Source: Caprimulgus europaeus
Taxonomy: Eukaryota > Chordata > Aves > Caprimulgiformes > Caprimulgidae
Direction of reading: 5' to 3'
DNA length: 64,000 nucleotides
Assembly (NCBI GenBank): GCA_907165065.1
Contig: OU015523.1
Location: 21,169,834 to 21,233,833, forward strand
Under the pieces are notes generated by a model. That model did no database searches. It was not told the origin of the DNA and worked only from the letters and a program-made list of their open reading frames with translations. Of this stretch, positions 27,203 through 37,624 are shown in pieces (the stretch's first letter is position 1; every line of letters begins with the position of its first letter). The translations under genes were made by a program, and so were the position numbers.

Positions 27203-27263
27203 CCCGGCATTGTTCCCCGCCCGCCTCCCGGGAGCGCAGTCCCGGTCCGCCCCGCTCGGCCAT
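27203..27263 (-). CDS. Candidate first coding exon, minus strand (unidentified protein)
   Basis: On the minus strand GGGGAGATGGCCG gives an ATG in strong context (G at -3 and G at +4), followed by 20 codons starting MAERGGPGLRSREAGG. One spare base precedes the donor CCGGG|GTGAGCCC. The frame is open further upstream, so this ATG is a choice made on context. A competing donor, CTGCGGG|GTGAGTGCGG, lies 109 bases upstream and would end a purely untranslated first exon. The N-terminus is not one I can assign to a family. The phase (one spare base) limits which candidate acceptors to the left could join it. GC-rich islands contain many spurious ATGs, so confidence is limited. Confidence 0.35.
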
Positions 27264-27311
27264 CTCCCCCGCCAGCCAGCACGGCGGCTGCCGGAAAAGC
27301 GCCGCACTCAC

Positions 27312-27700
27312 CCCGCAGCGGGCCCGCGCACCCCCCACCGCAGCGGCGGCTCCTGCCGGGGCGGGCTGTCTCGTGCCCGCCGGCCTGGCTTCCCCTCCGG
27401 GAGAGGCGGTGGCCCCCGCGCAGGCAGCGGGCACCCACCCCGGCCCGGCCCGGCCCGGCGCAGGCTCCGGCGGTCAGTCCTGCTGCAGACGTCCGGGGAG
27501 CGGCGGCGGCTCCCAAACCCTACGGGGGAGGCTGGAGGACAGGACAGGACGCTCTGTCTCCTGCTGCACCCCTCCTCCCTCACCCCCTGTCTGTCTGTCC
27601 GTCCGTCCCTCCTTCCCTCCCCCCCCGCCCGGCCCCGCGCACATACACAGCACGGCTCGGTTCGCCTCAGCTCCTCTCCGCGCCCCGCCGTGGCTCCAGG
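27312..27700 (-). other. Probable 5' untranslated exon sequence, minus strand
   Basis: Minus-strand sequence upstream of the donor GCTGCGGG|GTGAGTGCGG is GC-rich, has no strong single ATG frame and lies in the centre of the CpG island. This fits an untranslated first exon with a dispersed start site somewhere around 27.5-27.8 kb. The 5' end is a guess. Confidence 0.35.
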
Positions 27701-27900
27701 CTCTGCTGCAATGCCTGCGAGGCTGACTTTCAAAGCCTAACCGCAGCCGCGATCCTCCCCGCCTGCCACCTCCCCGAGCCTTTGCCCCACCCCGCACCAG
27801 AGCTCCTCCCCTCGCCATTCATCTCTGCAGCCACGTTTCTTAACCCTTTTGAGGCAAGGCTCGGCTCGGCTCGGTTCCTTGGCCTCTGCCTTACAGGCCA

Positions 27901-30900
27901 GGCACTAGGATGGTGGCAGGGGCTGTGGGGAGGGGATCCGTGGTTACCAAACTGCTCCCTCACGGAATGGGCAGCTAAAAGGCTCATCAACGCGATGCTG
28001 TTCACCCACGTGTCAATAAATACAATCTAGGAGGAAAACCAGCCTTGGGAAGAGCCTCCAAGAAGAGTCAGCCCTCCATTTTAGTAGGCAGCATCCCCAC
28101 CGACAATCTCTCCTGTTAGAAACTGCATTATACGTCAAGCTGTTCTTTAGACTTCATTCCCATTATAGAAGAGAGTATCCAGAGACAGACGCAGAACTCG
28201 GCTGTATGGGTGAAGCTACAAAGTGCGTGTGACCTTCCTCACACCTTCCATGTGCATGCCTTTAACAAGTGTCTCCACGCTTCACACGTTGTTTGCCAAA
28301 TGCTTTACAGAACACTTTATGATACTTCTAGAAGTTAAAGATTGAGAAAAAAAAATGTTTACAAGTCGCTTATAAATTATGCAATAATATCTGCATTAAC
28401 ATATGCCAACACTTTAGTTCCAGAACACAAGTAACATATACATGTTAACAATCATAAAAGGTATATCCAAGTATCTTTTTAGTAAAAGATTAATATCATT
28501 AAAGAACATAGGAATTTACACTTTAAAGAGAACAAAAGGGAGTCACACTTGTGAAAAGCCGAATATTTTAACCTAGAGATTCCATGAATGAAAGTAGATG
28601 TAGGAATGTTCAGCAAAACCTCTTTCACTCTGGAATGCACAGATTGTGTACAAGCTTACAGCGGAGCTAGTAATGTATTACTTGACCTATTTTTTTAAGC
28701 CAATGAAAGATTTAGGTTAACTTCATCATCGTGTGTTTTTAACCACTTTCTTCCAGAAATGCAGCAGCGTTTTCTAAAGCCACTGCGGGTCACAGTGTCT
28801 ATACAACAGTCCCTTCTTTTTGAGAGCCTAATTCTCATAATACAGCCTGATCATACTTCCATTAAAACAATGTTTTGCTCTTCATTTCCATAGTAGGCTC
28901 ATTAGCAAATTCTGATTGTAAGGAAATGATCTTTAATTTTTTTTATTTCACAAAGAATCTTTATCTCAAAAATGTTTCAATGCTAAGCAGCTGAATTATC
29001 CAGGGAGAAGGAAATTTTCTCATTACTGCAGCAATTTAGCTGCTATTTCCATCAAGAGCATCTGTAGTAGAGACCTCTTTCATTCTTAACCTCAGGGAAC
29101 ATGTTGCGTAGACAAGAGACCTACAAAATAAGGAATCTTGGATAAGCAACAGAAAAAATATGCATGTGGAATATTTGTTAAAATTATTGTTATTAGATAG
29201 CATATAGTTGGCTAAGGACACAACTTTTGATATGATGCAGTCAACTGAGACTGTATTAAATAATACAATGTATGGATTTAGCAGGTAATTTCCAACACAA
29301 TATTCATATCACACTGAATTGCGCCACTTGCTCGTATTTACCTAAACTATGAGAATTCAAACAATATTCAGAATAAATCCTCTGTACAAGGAAAGGAAAA
29401 ATTCAAGTACACAGCGAAATCAGTCTCTCAAGAAGTAGGAAAGTACCCAGTGTTGGTTATTCCTGTGCAGCCTTCAACCAAACCTAAACACACAGTCACT
29501 CTCCAAGCCTAAAAGATGTGCATTTACTGATGTACCTACCTATCCACCATCTGTGGGTGGTGTATATAACTTCACTTTGTTACAGACATTGCAAAAAGAG
29601 ACTTTTTAAATTTTTATTTCTTCAAGGGGAATTTTTCACTATAAAATGTCTGTAAATGGAAGGCAAATTATGACAGGAAAACATAAACTACCTTTGGATT
29701 GGTCTCGGAAGAGAAATACACATTTATAGAGGTTATATTAGAACTCATTCACAGAATTGTGGGCACTTAGTGGAGAGTTATTGGTACCATACTTTTTTAA
29801 TATCAGTGAATCACTTATTTTTATATTTATAAAAATATATAATAATACACACATACATACACATCCCTTCCCTTTACAGCTGCTCACCAGAAATCTCAAG
29901 ATAGAAAGGTATGGTTTTGACCTAGTCAGAATTTTATCAAAATCTAATTGTAATTCTGATGTTCTTGAAGTACAACATTAATCTGAGGTGAGGCAAGGCC
30001 ATTTAAAAAATGGTTAAATAAGTTGTTAACTTACACCCAACTTTTTCTTTGATCGCTTTTAAGATTACAATAATGCATTTAAAAATTATGAACAAAGCTA
30101 CAGTTCAGGTCTTTATCTTGCAGAAGTAAAACACGTAGCTCTGTGTCATGCAGTCACAAGAAACATACTATTTTCAAAAATAAACTGAAAATGCTATTAC
30201 ATGATTCCCAAACATTTTTAAGCTAATGCTAGCTTTAAAAGCTTTGAAGAGCTCAGGTGAACTACAGTTGCTCTTATTTTGATTTTCCTTCAAGGCTATC
30301 TCAGCCTCTCAAAAACCTAACAGCTCTGGAACTACTTTTTTCAATCAAAATAATTAAGGCCATGCTTTATGGCATCCAATCATAATATGAAAGGCTTAGG
30401 ATGTGGTTGAGAAGCTAGCTAGCTTCACAGAAATTCATTTCCACAGACTAAATCTTACTCTGAAATAGTCTGTCAGCTTTACGTAGACAAATAATGAAAT
30501 TCCATCCTTGACTCAGCCTAGTTCAATTCATGTAATATGTCAGATTAACCAGTATTTGGAAGGTGCCTTCACAGAGGATTAAATCACCTAATATTCCAGA
30601 ACTTATGTAGGCACACAAAATAAATAAATATATTTTTTAAAAGAATAATGATGATTCTTACTTATTCAATGATTGACTTCAAAGGAGGTTTGCCTAAACA
30701 AATTATAATCATTTAACAGTGTTCACCCATAAATGTGAAGTAGTAAGGTGGAAAAGTCTGCCTTTCTTCAGGAGTGCTATCTAGGACTAAATGAAATAAA
30801 CAGGAACTGCATGAGTGTTCTCAGAGGAAAAACTGGTCCAGGGCAAGGGTTTCTGCAGGGTGTACCATAGCACATACCCTATTTTCCTCATGACAGCAGC

Positions 30901-33900
30901 AAGTCTGCAACTGTTGGAAGTGGAGCTGAATTACACAACAGCATGTAGGGTAAGAGTAATATACTCTTTACATAACTGAAAGACACCAAGAATACATACT
31001 GCTTATTACTTTATTTACCTACATTTAAAATTATAAAGGTATTTGTGTGCACATGTAACTCATATCATTCCCTACTTGAGTTGTTTTCTGCTTTTTTTTT
31101 TTAATTACATTGTTTATTTTTATTTTTACAAGTACTTCGAAGCAGGTCATCTGAGAGAAATATATCCTTAGCACCTCCAGTTCCTTTTTTTTCTGCATTA
31201 TTTAAAAGTAGACTTCAGATCATGAGTATTTGATCTAAGAGTAAGAAGCAAAGGACCAGATGCTAGAGCCTTTTCACTTACAAAAAGGTTTAGAGACAGC
31301 TGTAGCATCTAAACTTTCATGGAGGAATCATATGCTTGCAGCATCTGGCGAGTTTTGGTCATGCCTCTAGTGCTCTGTATCTGTTCAGAGGCACGAGCTA
31401 GGGCAAGGTTTATGTTCCCATCGGCATTTTTGGCATGTGCATTTTTTGACCACAGACAGGAACTAACACTTTGGGTCTTATACTTGGTGTCAGGAAATGA
31501 ACACTACTTTCAGTCCCGGTAACATCTTTCATGGACGAATCAAAGTAGTGTAGGCTAAGTTGATATGACTACTTTACATTAATTGGTAATATTTTACCAG
31601 AATAAAATACTGGTGTTTTTAGCCAGAACACCACATCCTGTACTTGCGAATTTTCTGTAATTTCATCCCACTCGCACAAACAAACATGAAAAACATACTT
31701 CTGAGAACACTGCTCTGATGAGTCATGTTCCTGAGAGTGTGAAGGCATGTCCAGAAAATAACCAGCCTGGAGTCGCTGCTTCCAAACTGACATGAGAAGG
31801 TACCAGTAGAGAAGGTATAAAGGTATGAAAACACTCTTACTATTTGTGGGTCAACGGCAATGCAAAGATAACATTTTATAAGGCTATATGCATATAGCTG
31901 AAACTGTTTAGAACATGCATTTTCCTTTCAGACTTCATATTTTCCTCTTTTATTTGACAAAGATGTTCCCCATGTCAGCAATAACAGATCACATGAGGAC
32001 TGCAGAATTGAGACCCTCCTCACACTCTGCATTTAGAAATTACTCTCAGTAACAATATTGTTTCACAGCCCTATTTTTCTGGCTGGCTCTCATGAAATCT
32101 GGATAACCCTTTGTCGTGGTTCTCATGATGACACAAGCCATGTTGTTGAAACAGTATGTTCTAAAATAAAATGAACAGTACGTACAAATTATACATACGA
32201 CAATCTGGCAGCCAGTACCACACTGCAAATGAATAAAGTTCTGGAAAGGACCATTAGGAAGCAGCTAAAAAACCAAAGCTAAAGTATCCCATGCTTGCCC
32301 TTCAAAATAATACAGGTACTGGGCAAATGTTTTACAATATATGAACACTTAAATGACATATTAAAATCATAATAATATTCTTTAGTACAAATGACCTTAA
32401 GTGCTCTGACTCAAGTAAATGAAACTGCTGTGTTAAGCTAAACTGTATATGTTGTATATTGTTATTAAATATATTTACCTGCCCACATATTAGCTTATAA
32501 ACACGAGAACCTTTGATGGAAATCCGATAATGTAAAGTACAACTTACTTTAATGCACTTGGTCCTACCAATCCACTAACTTGGAACATTTATTTGACATT
32601 AAGTCAAAATTCTCATTTCTTTATTCATTTTCTCCTTTTATAAGAATAATAAAAAATAACTTATTTTATTTAACAACAAATAAAAGGAAAACAAGGAAGT
32701 CCTGATGTATTTTAACTGATTTCAGTGACAACAGGGTGTAAAGTAAGTATCAAATTTCTAATATGGCAGAGTACCTTACTTTAGCTATCTCAGTCCTCAT
32801 ACCTCATAAGAAAGGATGTTTTATTGACAAAATAATACAAAACCAGTGTTTTAAATGCCAAACTAGCATCTTATCTTTTCCATTTGTCTATTTTTTTTTT
32901 CTAATTTGCTGATTGTTTTGTTTCTTTTTTCCATTGTGAGAATTGGAGGGAAAGGTAAAGGAAAGAGGTTGGCCTCCAAAGATTACTGGAATTAAAAAGT
33001 AGTGAAGATCTTAATGATTTTCTTGGTTTATAATGAAAAAAAAAATATTATTTTGGAAAACCTACACTTAACGATTTTCACAAATGAACAAAAACATAGT
33101 GGAAAGAGAAAGAACATGGACTACTACCCAACATTTCCTAGCATCACTCATGAAAGCCCTCAGAAAAGTAACAACTAACACATTCTGAAAAAAATCTGGC
33201 TTATTTGGCTAGGTACCTAAAAGGTGACTGCTTGGAAAACATGGTCCCAGTTCTGAAGATTAAATATTCTCAAAAAAATTGTCACTTATCTACCTGATGT
33301 CACAGATTTAGTCACAAGTGATTACTGCTTCTGTTTACCTACAGAGGCCTAATGGGAAAATCCATTTAAATTGTGTATCAAAAAACTTAAGGAACTCGCA
33401 TCACTGGACAGTGTAAGCTTAGATTGCATTTTATGTGATTAGTTTATCAGAATCAAATTAGGTCTGCTTTTATAACTGATCCAACTATATATTTTTACAT
33501 ATTTTTATTAGCATACAAATATCCAGATTTTATTAGAAGACATTAGCTTCACTAAATGTTAGTTATATAACAAATCCAGCTCTGATGCTGTTGATCATCT
33601 TACCAGTATTTTACATGTGCCATAAAGCTGGCAGAAGCATAGGAGTGATCTAACTCACCATGAACCAGACAGCAACAGTTATGTCCACCTAAGTTACATC
33701 CCCTTGTAGAGCTGGGAAATTTCTCTTGCCACTTTTTGCATATGTTTCAGAGAACTGCCCAGCCAAGATTGTTCTTTCCTTGAAAACCAGGGAGTAAGAA
33801 CATGGGGATACTTCCATATGTAAACAGCAGATACCATAACCTCTTTCTATATATACAATTCTAATTTTGAAATAATTGCATCTCTCTTTTCTTGTCTGAT

Positions 33901-35958
33901 ATACAATAAAAAAAAAAATACATGAAAGCATTTTCTGTGGAGAAGAAAATTCATTCTGAGTTTTAATGACAGCATAGAGAATCTCTGGGTTACGTTCTTC
34001 ATTTGAATAACATCCATTTTGTTGCATTATAATGGCCGAAACAACTTTTCTAAAGTGGAGAAAAAAGTTACATTTTGTGAATGGCTTGAAAGTTTTGTTT
34101 CATGTTTATTTGGACTGAGAAACAACATTTTAAGCCCTCCAATATTATTATAATTATTGCCCACTGTACAATTCATTTGGGAAGCCAGGACCTTAATGTT
34201 GTTGTCTTGATAAAATACACCAAGAAGCCTGAACTTGGAAGCTCCTCTTACATAGGGAAGAGAAGTTTGTACTCGTAGGGATTCCTGCTTCTCACTTCCT
34301 CCCTCATCTGAGGAATCAGATGGTCAAGCAGCAGGAAAAATAAATATTTAAAATGTTTTCTTGATGCTCTGCCTACTTTGGTTTGGTTTGTTATTTTGTT
34401 TAACAGAATAGTCTCATTTCAGACTATTCTGAAATGACTATCCATACAAATGGATCCATGTTTTTCTGATAAACTCTATTTAAAATTACTCCATTCCCTA
34501 AAATCCCTTCTTTAATGTAAATGATATTGAAACTCTTGATACATCAGTTCTTTAACACTATTGATAACTTTCTTAATAGAAGGGTAAGGACTCATAGGAT
34601 TCCTCACAGGTATCTTCTGAAATATGTTTTGTTCTATATCCCTAATAAATCTTAAATATTTTACTGACCCAGAGCACTGTCTACCAGCAGAAATGTACAA
34701 AAAAGGTTACTTGAAAAAATGTATTTGGGAAAAAAAAATCTTTATAGTTTGTCTAGAGCAGATTTAAACTGTTGAAAAGGTGATCACTATTCACAAGTAT
34801 TTAACAAATTATTAATAATTAAATTTGCCAGGTTGACACAATATAAGTTAATTGCAACCATAAACATTTCTTCACCTCTCCCAAACCACTTTATGTACCA
34901 GCTATTTGTAATTTTCTACTCCTGCTATCTGATCGATGTTGCTCATATGGATGCTTAAAGAAATCTAATAAATGAAGCAACAGTTCAGATGAATTCTTGG
35001 CTTTCTGAAACAAATAGTTTCATGTGTTTTCCAGAGTTATTCCTTCAATTGGAAATATTTTGTTCATTTCCTTTATATAAAAAAAGAGAAAAGGCAGAAA
35101 CAATTTACTGTGTTATGACTAAAACTATTCTCTACTGAAATTCTCTTCCCTAGTATCAGAGATCTACTGCGATTTCAGTAATAAGCTCTACTTGGATTTA
35201 TGAGTAAAACACAGTGTAAATCATGACACGAAGACATGTAATTCTGTTTTCTATAACTCACCAGCTTTTCCTGAGTTCCCACCTCCACACAAAAATTTTA
35301 AAAAAATAATCAATTTTTTTAAAAAATTGTAGAGTAAAATTCATGGTCGAGGCCATGCAAAAGAGGAGGATCTTCAATCTTTCTTCCTATTGCACAGTTA
35401 TTCTCTTACAAATTTTCATTCCTACTTTCCCCTATATCTTCACTGAGAGTTGAAATATCAGTGAACATTTTCATCAAAATTTTCCAAACCTACTAGAATG
35501 CTTCTGTAGAAAGAAAATCTGTAAACCAGAAGATAAAAAGGAACCTGTTGAATGTTTTCTCAAATTCTTAAAAATGTATAAAAATTGGATTTGTAGAACA
35601 TTTCACCCAGCTGATTAATTGTCTTTTTCTCATCCCTTCTGGAGTTAAATGAAAAATAGTAACAATAAACATTATTTAGTTGCTGGAATGAAAAAAAAAA
35701 AAAAAGAGAGATGCAACACCATGCACAAATTCTGTTTGTTATATTGAAAAAGGAGCTATGTTGATACACAATGCAAAGCATAAAATCCCTCTGTGAATTA
35801 CTGTCTTATTTTACATTCCCATAATCCAGCATCACCAAAATACATAAAAGATTTGCCACTGGCTTCAATGAGTATGGAATCAAATTCTGTATTTTGGGTG
35901 GGTTTTTTTACTATTTAAAATTTTCAGCAAGACAGCAATGAGATGTAACTTTCTCCTA
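27901..35958. other. AT-rich stretch right of the island, nothing recognised
   Basis: The island tapers off by about 28,030. An E-box core CACGTG sits near 28,007. Beyond this the sequence is AT-rich with short chance open frames, and I recognise no repeat family. It is upstream of the leftward promoter, so it is intergenic or belongs to another gene. A double hairpin at 34,405-34,436 is described separately. Confidence 0.45.
34405..34436. repeat. Overlapping perfect inverted repeats (two alternative hairpins)
   Basis: AGAATAGTCT (34,405-34,414) pairs perfectly with AGACTATTCT (34,421-34,430) around a 6-base loop. CATTTCAGA (34,415-34,423) pairs perfectly with TCTGAAATG (34,428-34,436) around a 4-base loop. 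The two hairpins share bases and exclude each other. Function unknown. Confidence 0.85.
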
Positions 35959-36870
35959 AAGACAGATTCTCATTCTCCAGCTATTCTCATTTTGCTAGAT
36001 CTTAATGTTCTTCTTGAATGCCTGAGGGACTTTATCTTCCTGTTTGGCACAGTTCTAAATTGGCTTAAATCATATTTATCCATCAGTTACCTGCATTATA
36101 TTTTCAAGGGTAATTTGTGTCCTTCTCCTCGAGCATTTATTTCTCATGCTCTGTAGGGTTACATTTTGGCCCCATTCTTACTCAGCAATCCAAAGCCGCC
36201 TGTGCGCACAGTAGTTCATTGGCATGATGCTAGATTTAATTTCTATGCTGACAAGACACAGATCTATTTGTCAACCAAACCAGCAATTTCAAACTATGCT
36301 ATTACCATATTGACAAGTTGGTGACTATAAAAGCTCCTACGAGCATCAATTTTCTTCAGCTGAAATCAGACAAAACTGAGCTGTTCATAGCTGACTCATG
36401 CCATCAACCCAAGCCTACTTGAACTTGTAACCCATCTTTAAAATTCAACCCAGGTTCATTGGTTAAAACCTTACGTAGTTTTTGATTGCAAGCTCTTCTT
36501 TCAGTATTGCAGTCCAAAGATTAAGGCTTCCTATTATTAGTTGAAATAAACGTGCTTTGCTTCTTGCTCATTGCTCATTCATGGTTTTATGTTCCCTAGA
36601 CTAGATTATTTTAATGCCCAGCTTGTTGATCTGCCAATGAGACCCCTTATCAAATTTCATCGTGTATAGCAAGTTCTGTTTCCAGGGCAATGTATTGTAC
36701 AGACTAACGCATGTTTCATACCTGCTGTTCTCTCACAGTGGCTACTAATACACCACAAAACCTATTTAAGCTATTACTGCTCTTGCTCTACCAAGTTTTT
36801 AAAGAACTTTGAGTTAGCACCAAGAGATATTTGTCAGGGTGCTGATCCTACCAAGTTAGGTTAATGGAAG
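35959..36870 (+). repeat. L2-type LINE fossil, reverse transcriptase region (plus strand)
   Basis: Plus-strand translation, allowing frame changes, recovers the order of L2-clade ORF2 blocks. LDLNVLLE is followed by GTVLNWLKSYLS (36,038 onward), then FYADKTQIYLSTKP (about 36,241-36,282), FLQLKSDKTEL (about 36,350), LDYFNALLVDLP (about 36,600), and a final stretch resembling the KALNGLAPxYL block near 36,800. The catalytic YADD box appears as YADK, so the second aspartate is lost. Stops and frameshifts interrupt the reading. One frame is still open from 35,938 to 36,156. This is an old, inactive copy, unusually long and readable for an L2 relic in a bird-like genome. Identification is by motif order, not alignment. 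Confidence 0.75.
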
Positions 36871-37032
36871 CTTTATCCCTGACTTCAGAAAAAATGAGCT
36901 ATGAACCCCTATTCATGTTCTTAAAGCTATTGCATGGACACTGGGTGATAGCTTTCTGCTCATATCCTGTATATCTTTCAGAAAGAGTTGATGTATCTCA
37001 ACAGGCAGACTCAGAAGCACTTTTCAGCTCCT

Positions 37033-37312
37033 GAATCATAGAATAGTTTGGATTGGAAGGGACCTTTCAAGGTCATCTAGTCCAACACCCCTGCAGTAAG
37101 CAGGGGCATCTTAAACTCGATCAGGTTGCTCAGAGCCTCACCCAGCCCGACCCTGAATGTTTCCAGGGATGGGGCATCTACCACCTCTCTGGTAGATGGG
37201 TGTTTCACCACCCTCATTTTTTTTTTTCTTTATATCTAGCCTGAATCTACCCTCTTTTATTTTACAACTGTTACTCCTTGTCCCATCACAACAGGCCCTG
37301 CTAAAAAGTTTG
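37033..37312 (-). repeat. CR1 LINE 3' fragment (minus strand)
   Basis: Starts with GAATCATAGAATAGTTTGG, the reverse complement of the CR1 3' tail, followed by TCTAGTCCAACACCCCTGCA, GTTTCCAGGGATGGGGCATC and CAACAGGCCCTGCTAAAAAG, all familiar CR1 segments in antisense. The usual GGGCAACCTGTTCCAG block is replaced by a short altered segment near 37,190-37,205. The 5' side breaks off after AAAAAGTTTG. It lies just downstream of the L2 fossil and before an (AAAT)n array. Confidence 0.92.
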
Positions 37313-37573
37313 CACTTCTTGGGTGGTGCTACTGAAGTCGGTGAAAATTCTCCTTAACAAAACATACCATAACCTAAGTCAGAAGCAGTCGCATGGCCGA
37401 GTCTCTGGCCTTCCTGATGGCATACGTGTCTGCTGGAGAGTCAACTGCTGACTCTTGCGGTCACTCAGGTTTGTGCACTCAGGTGTGGTTGTGCTGATCT
37501 GAGGAGGGATCTAGCTTTAGGACTAACATGCTTTATTATTTATGTTCTTATGAACAGTATTTTCTTATCAGTT

Positions 37574-37574
<1 letters not shown>

Positions 37575-37622
<48 letters not shown>

Positions 37623-37624
37623 AG
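37575..37624. repeat. (AAAT)n microsatellite, about 12 copies
   Basis: A pure AAAT tandem of about 50 bp is visible, directly followed by AAAGAAAGG. It is probably length-polymorphic. Confidence 0.95.

Larger units (their letters stand above)
26640..27900. promoter_or_regulatory. CpG island promoter
   Basis: GC content and CpG density rise abruptly out of AT-rich flanks, with many CG dinucleotides, GC-box cores (for example GGGGCGG near 27,145) and CCCGCC motifs, and no obvious TATA box. It also contains a (CCCGG)n run near 27,440-27,460, a (CTGT/CCGT)n pyrimidine tract near 27,586-27,612 and a (GGCTC)n run near 27,858-27,878. This is typical of a broad vertebrate promoter. Donor sites on the minus strand (plus positions 27,201-27,202 and 27,310-27,311) argue for leftward transcription. 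I saw no comparable donor on the plus strand. Long open frames across it in several frames are expected from the lack of AT-rich stop codons. Confidence 0.85.

Noticed and set aside
27140-28030. Long plus-strand open frame of 296 codons across the CpG island
   Set aside because: Several frames on both strands are open here because GC-rich DNA lacks stop codons. The translation is P/A/R/S-rich with no domain, runs into ordinary AT-rich sequence, and the strand has no visible donor.
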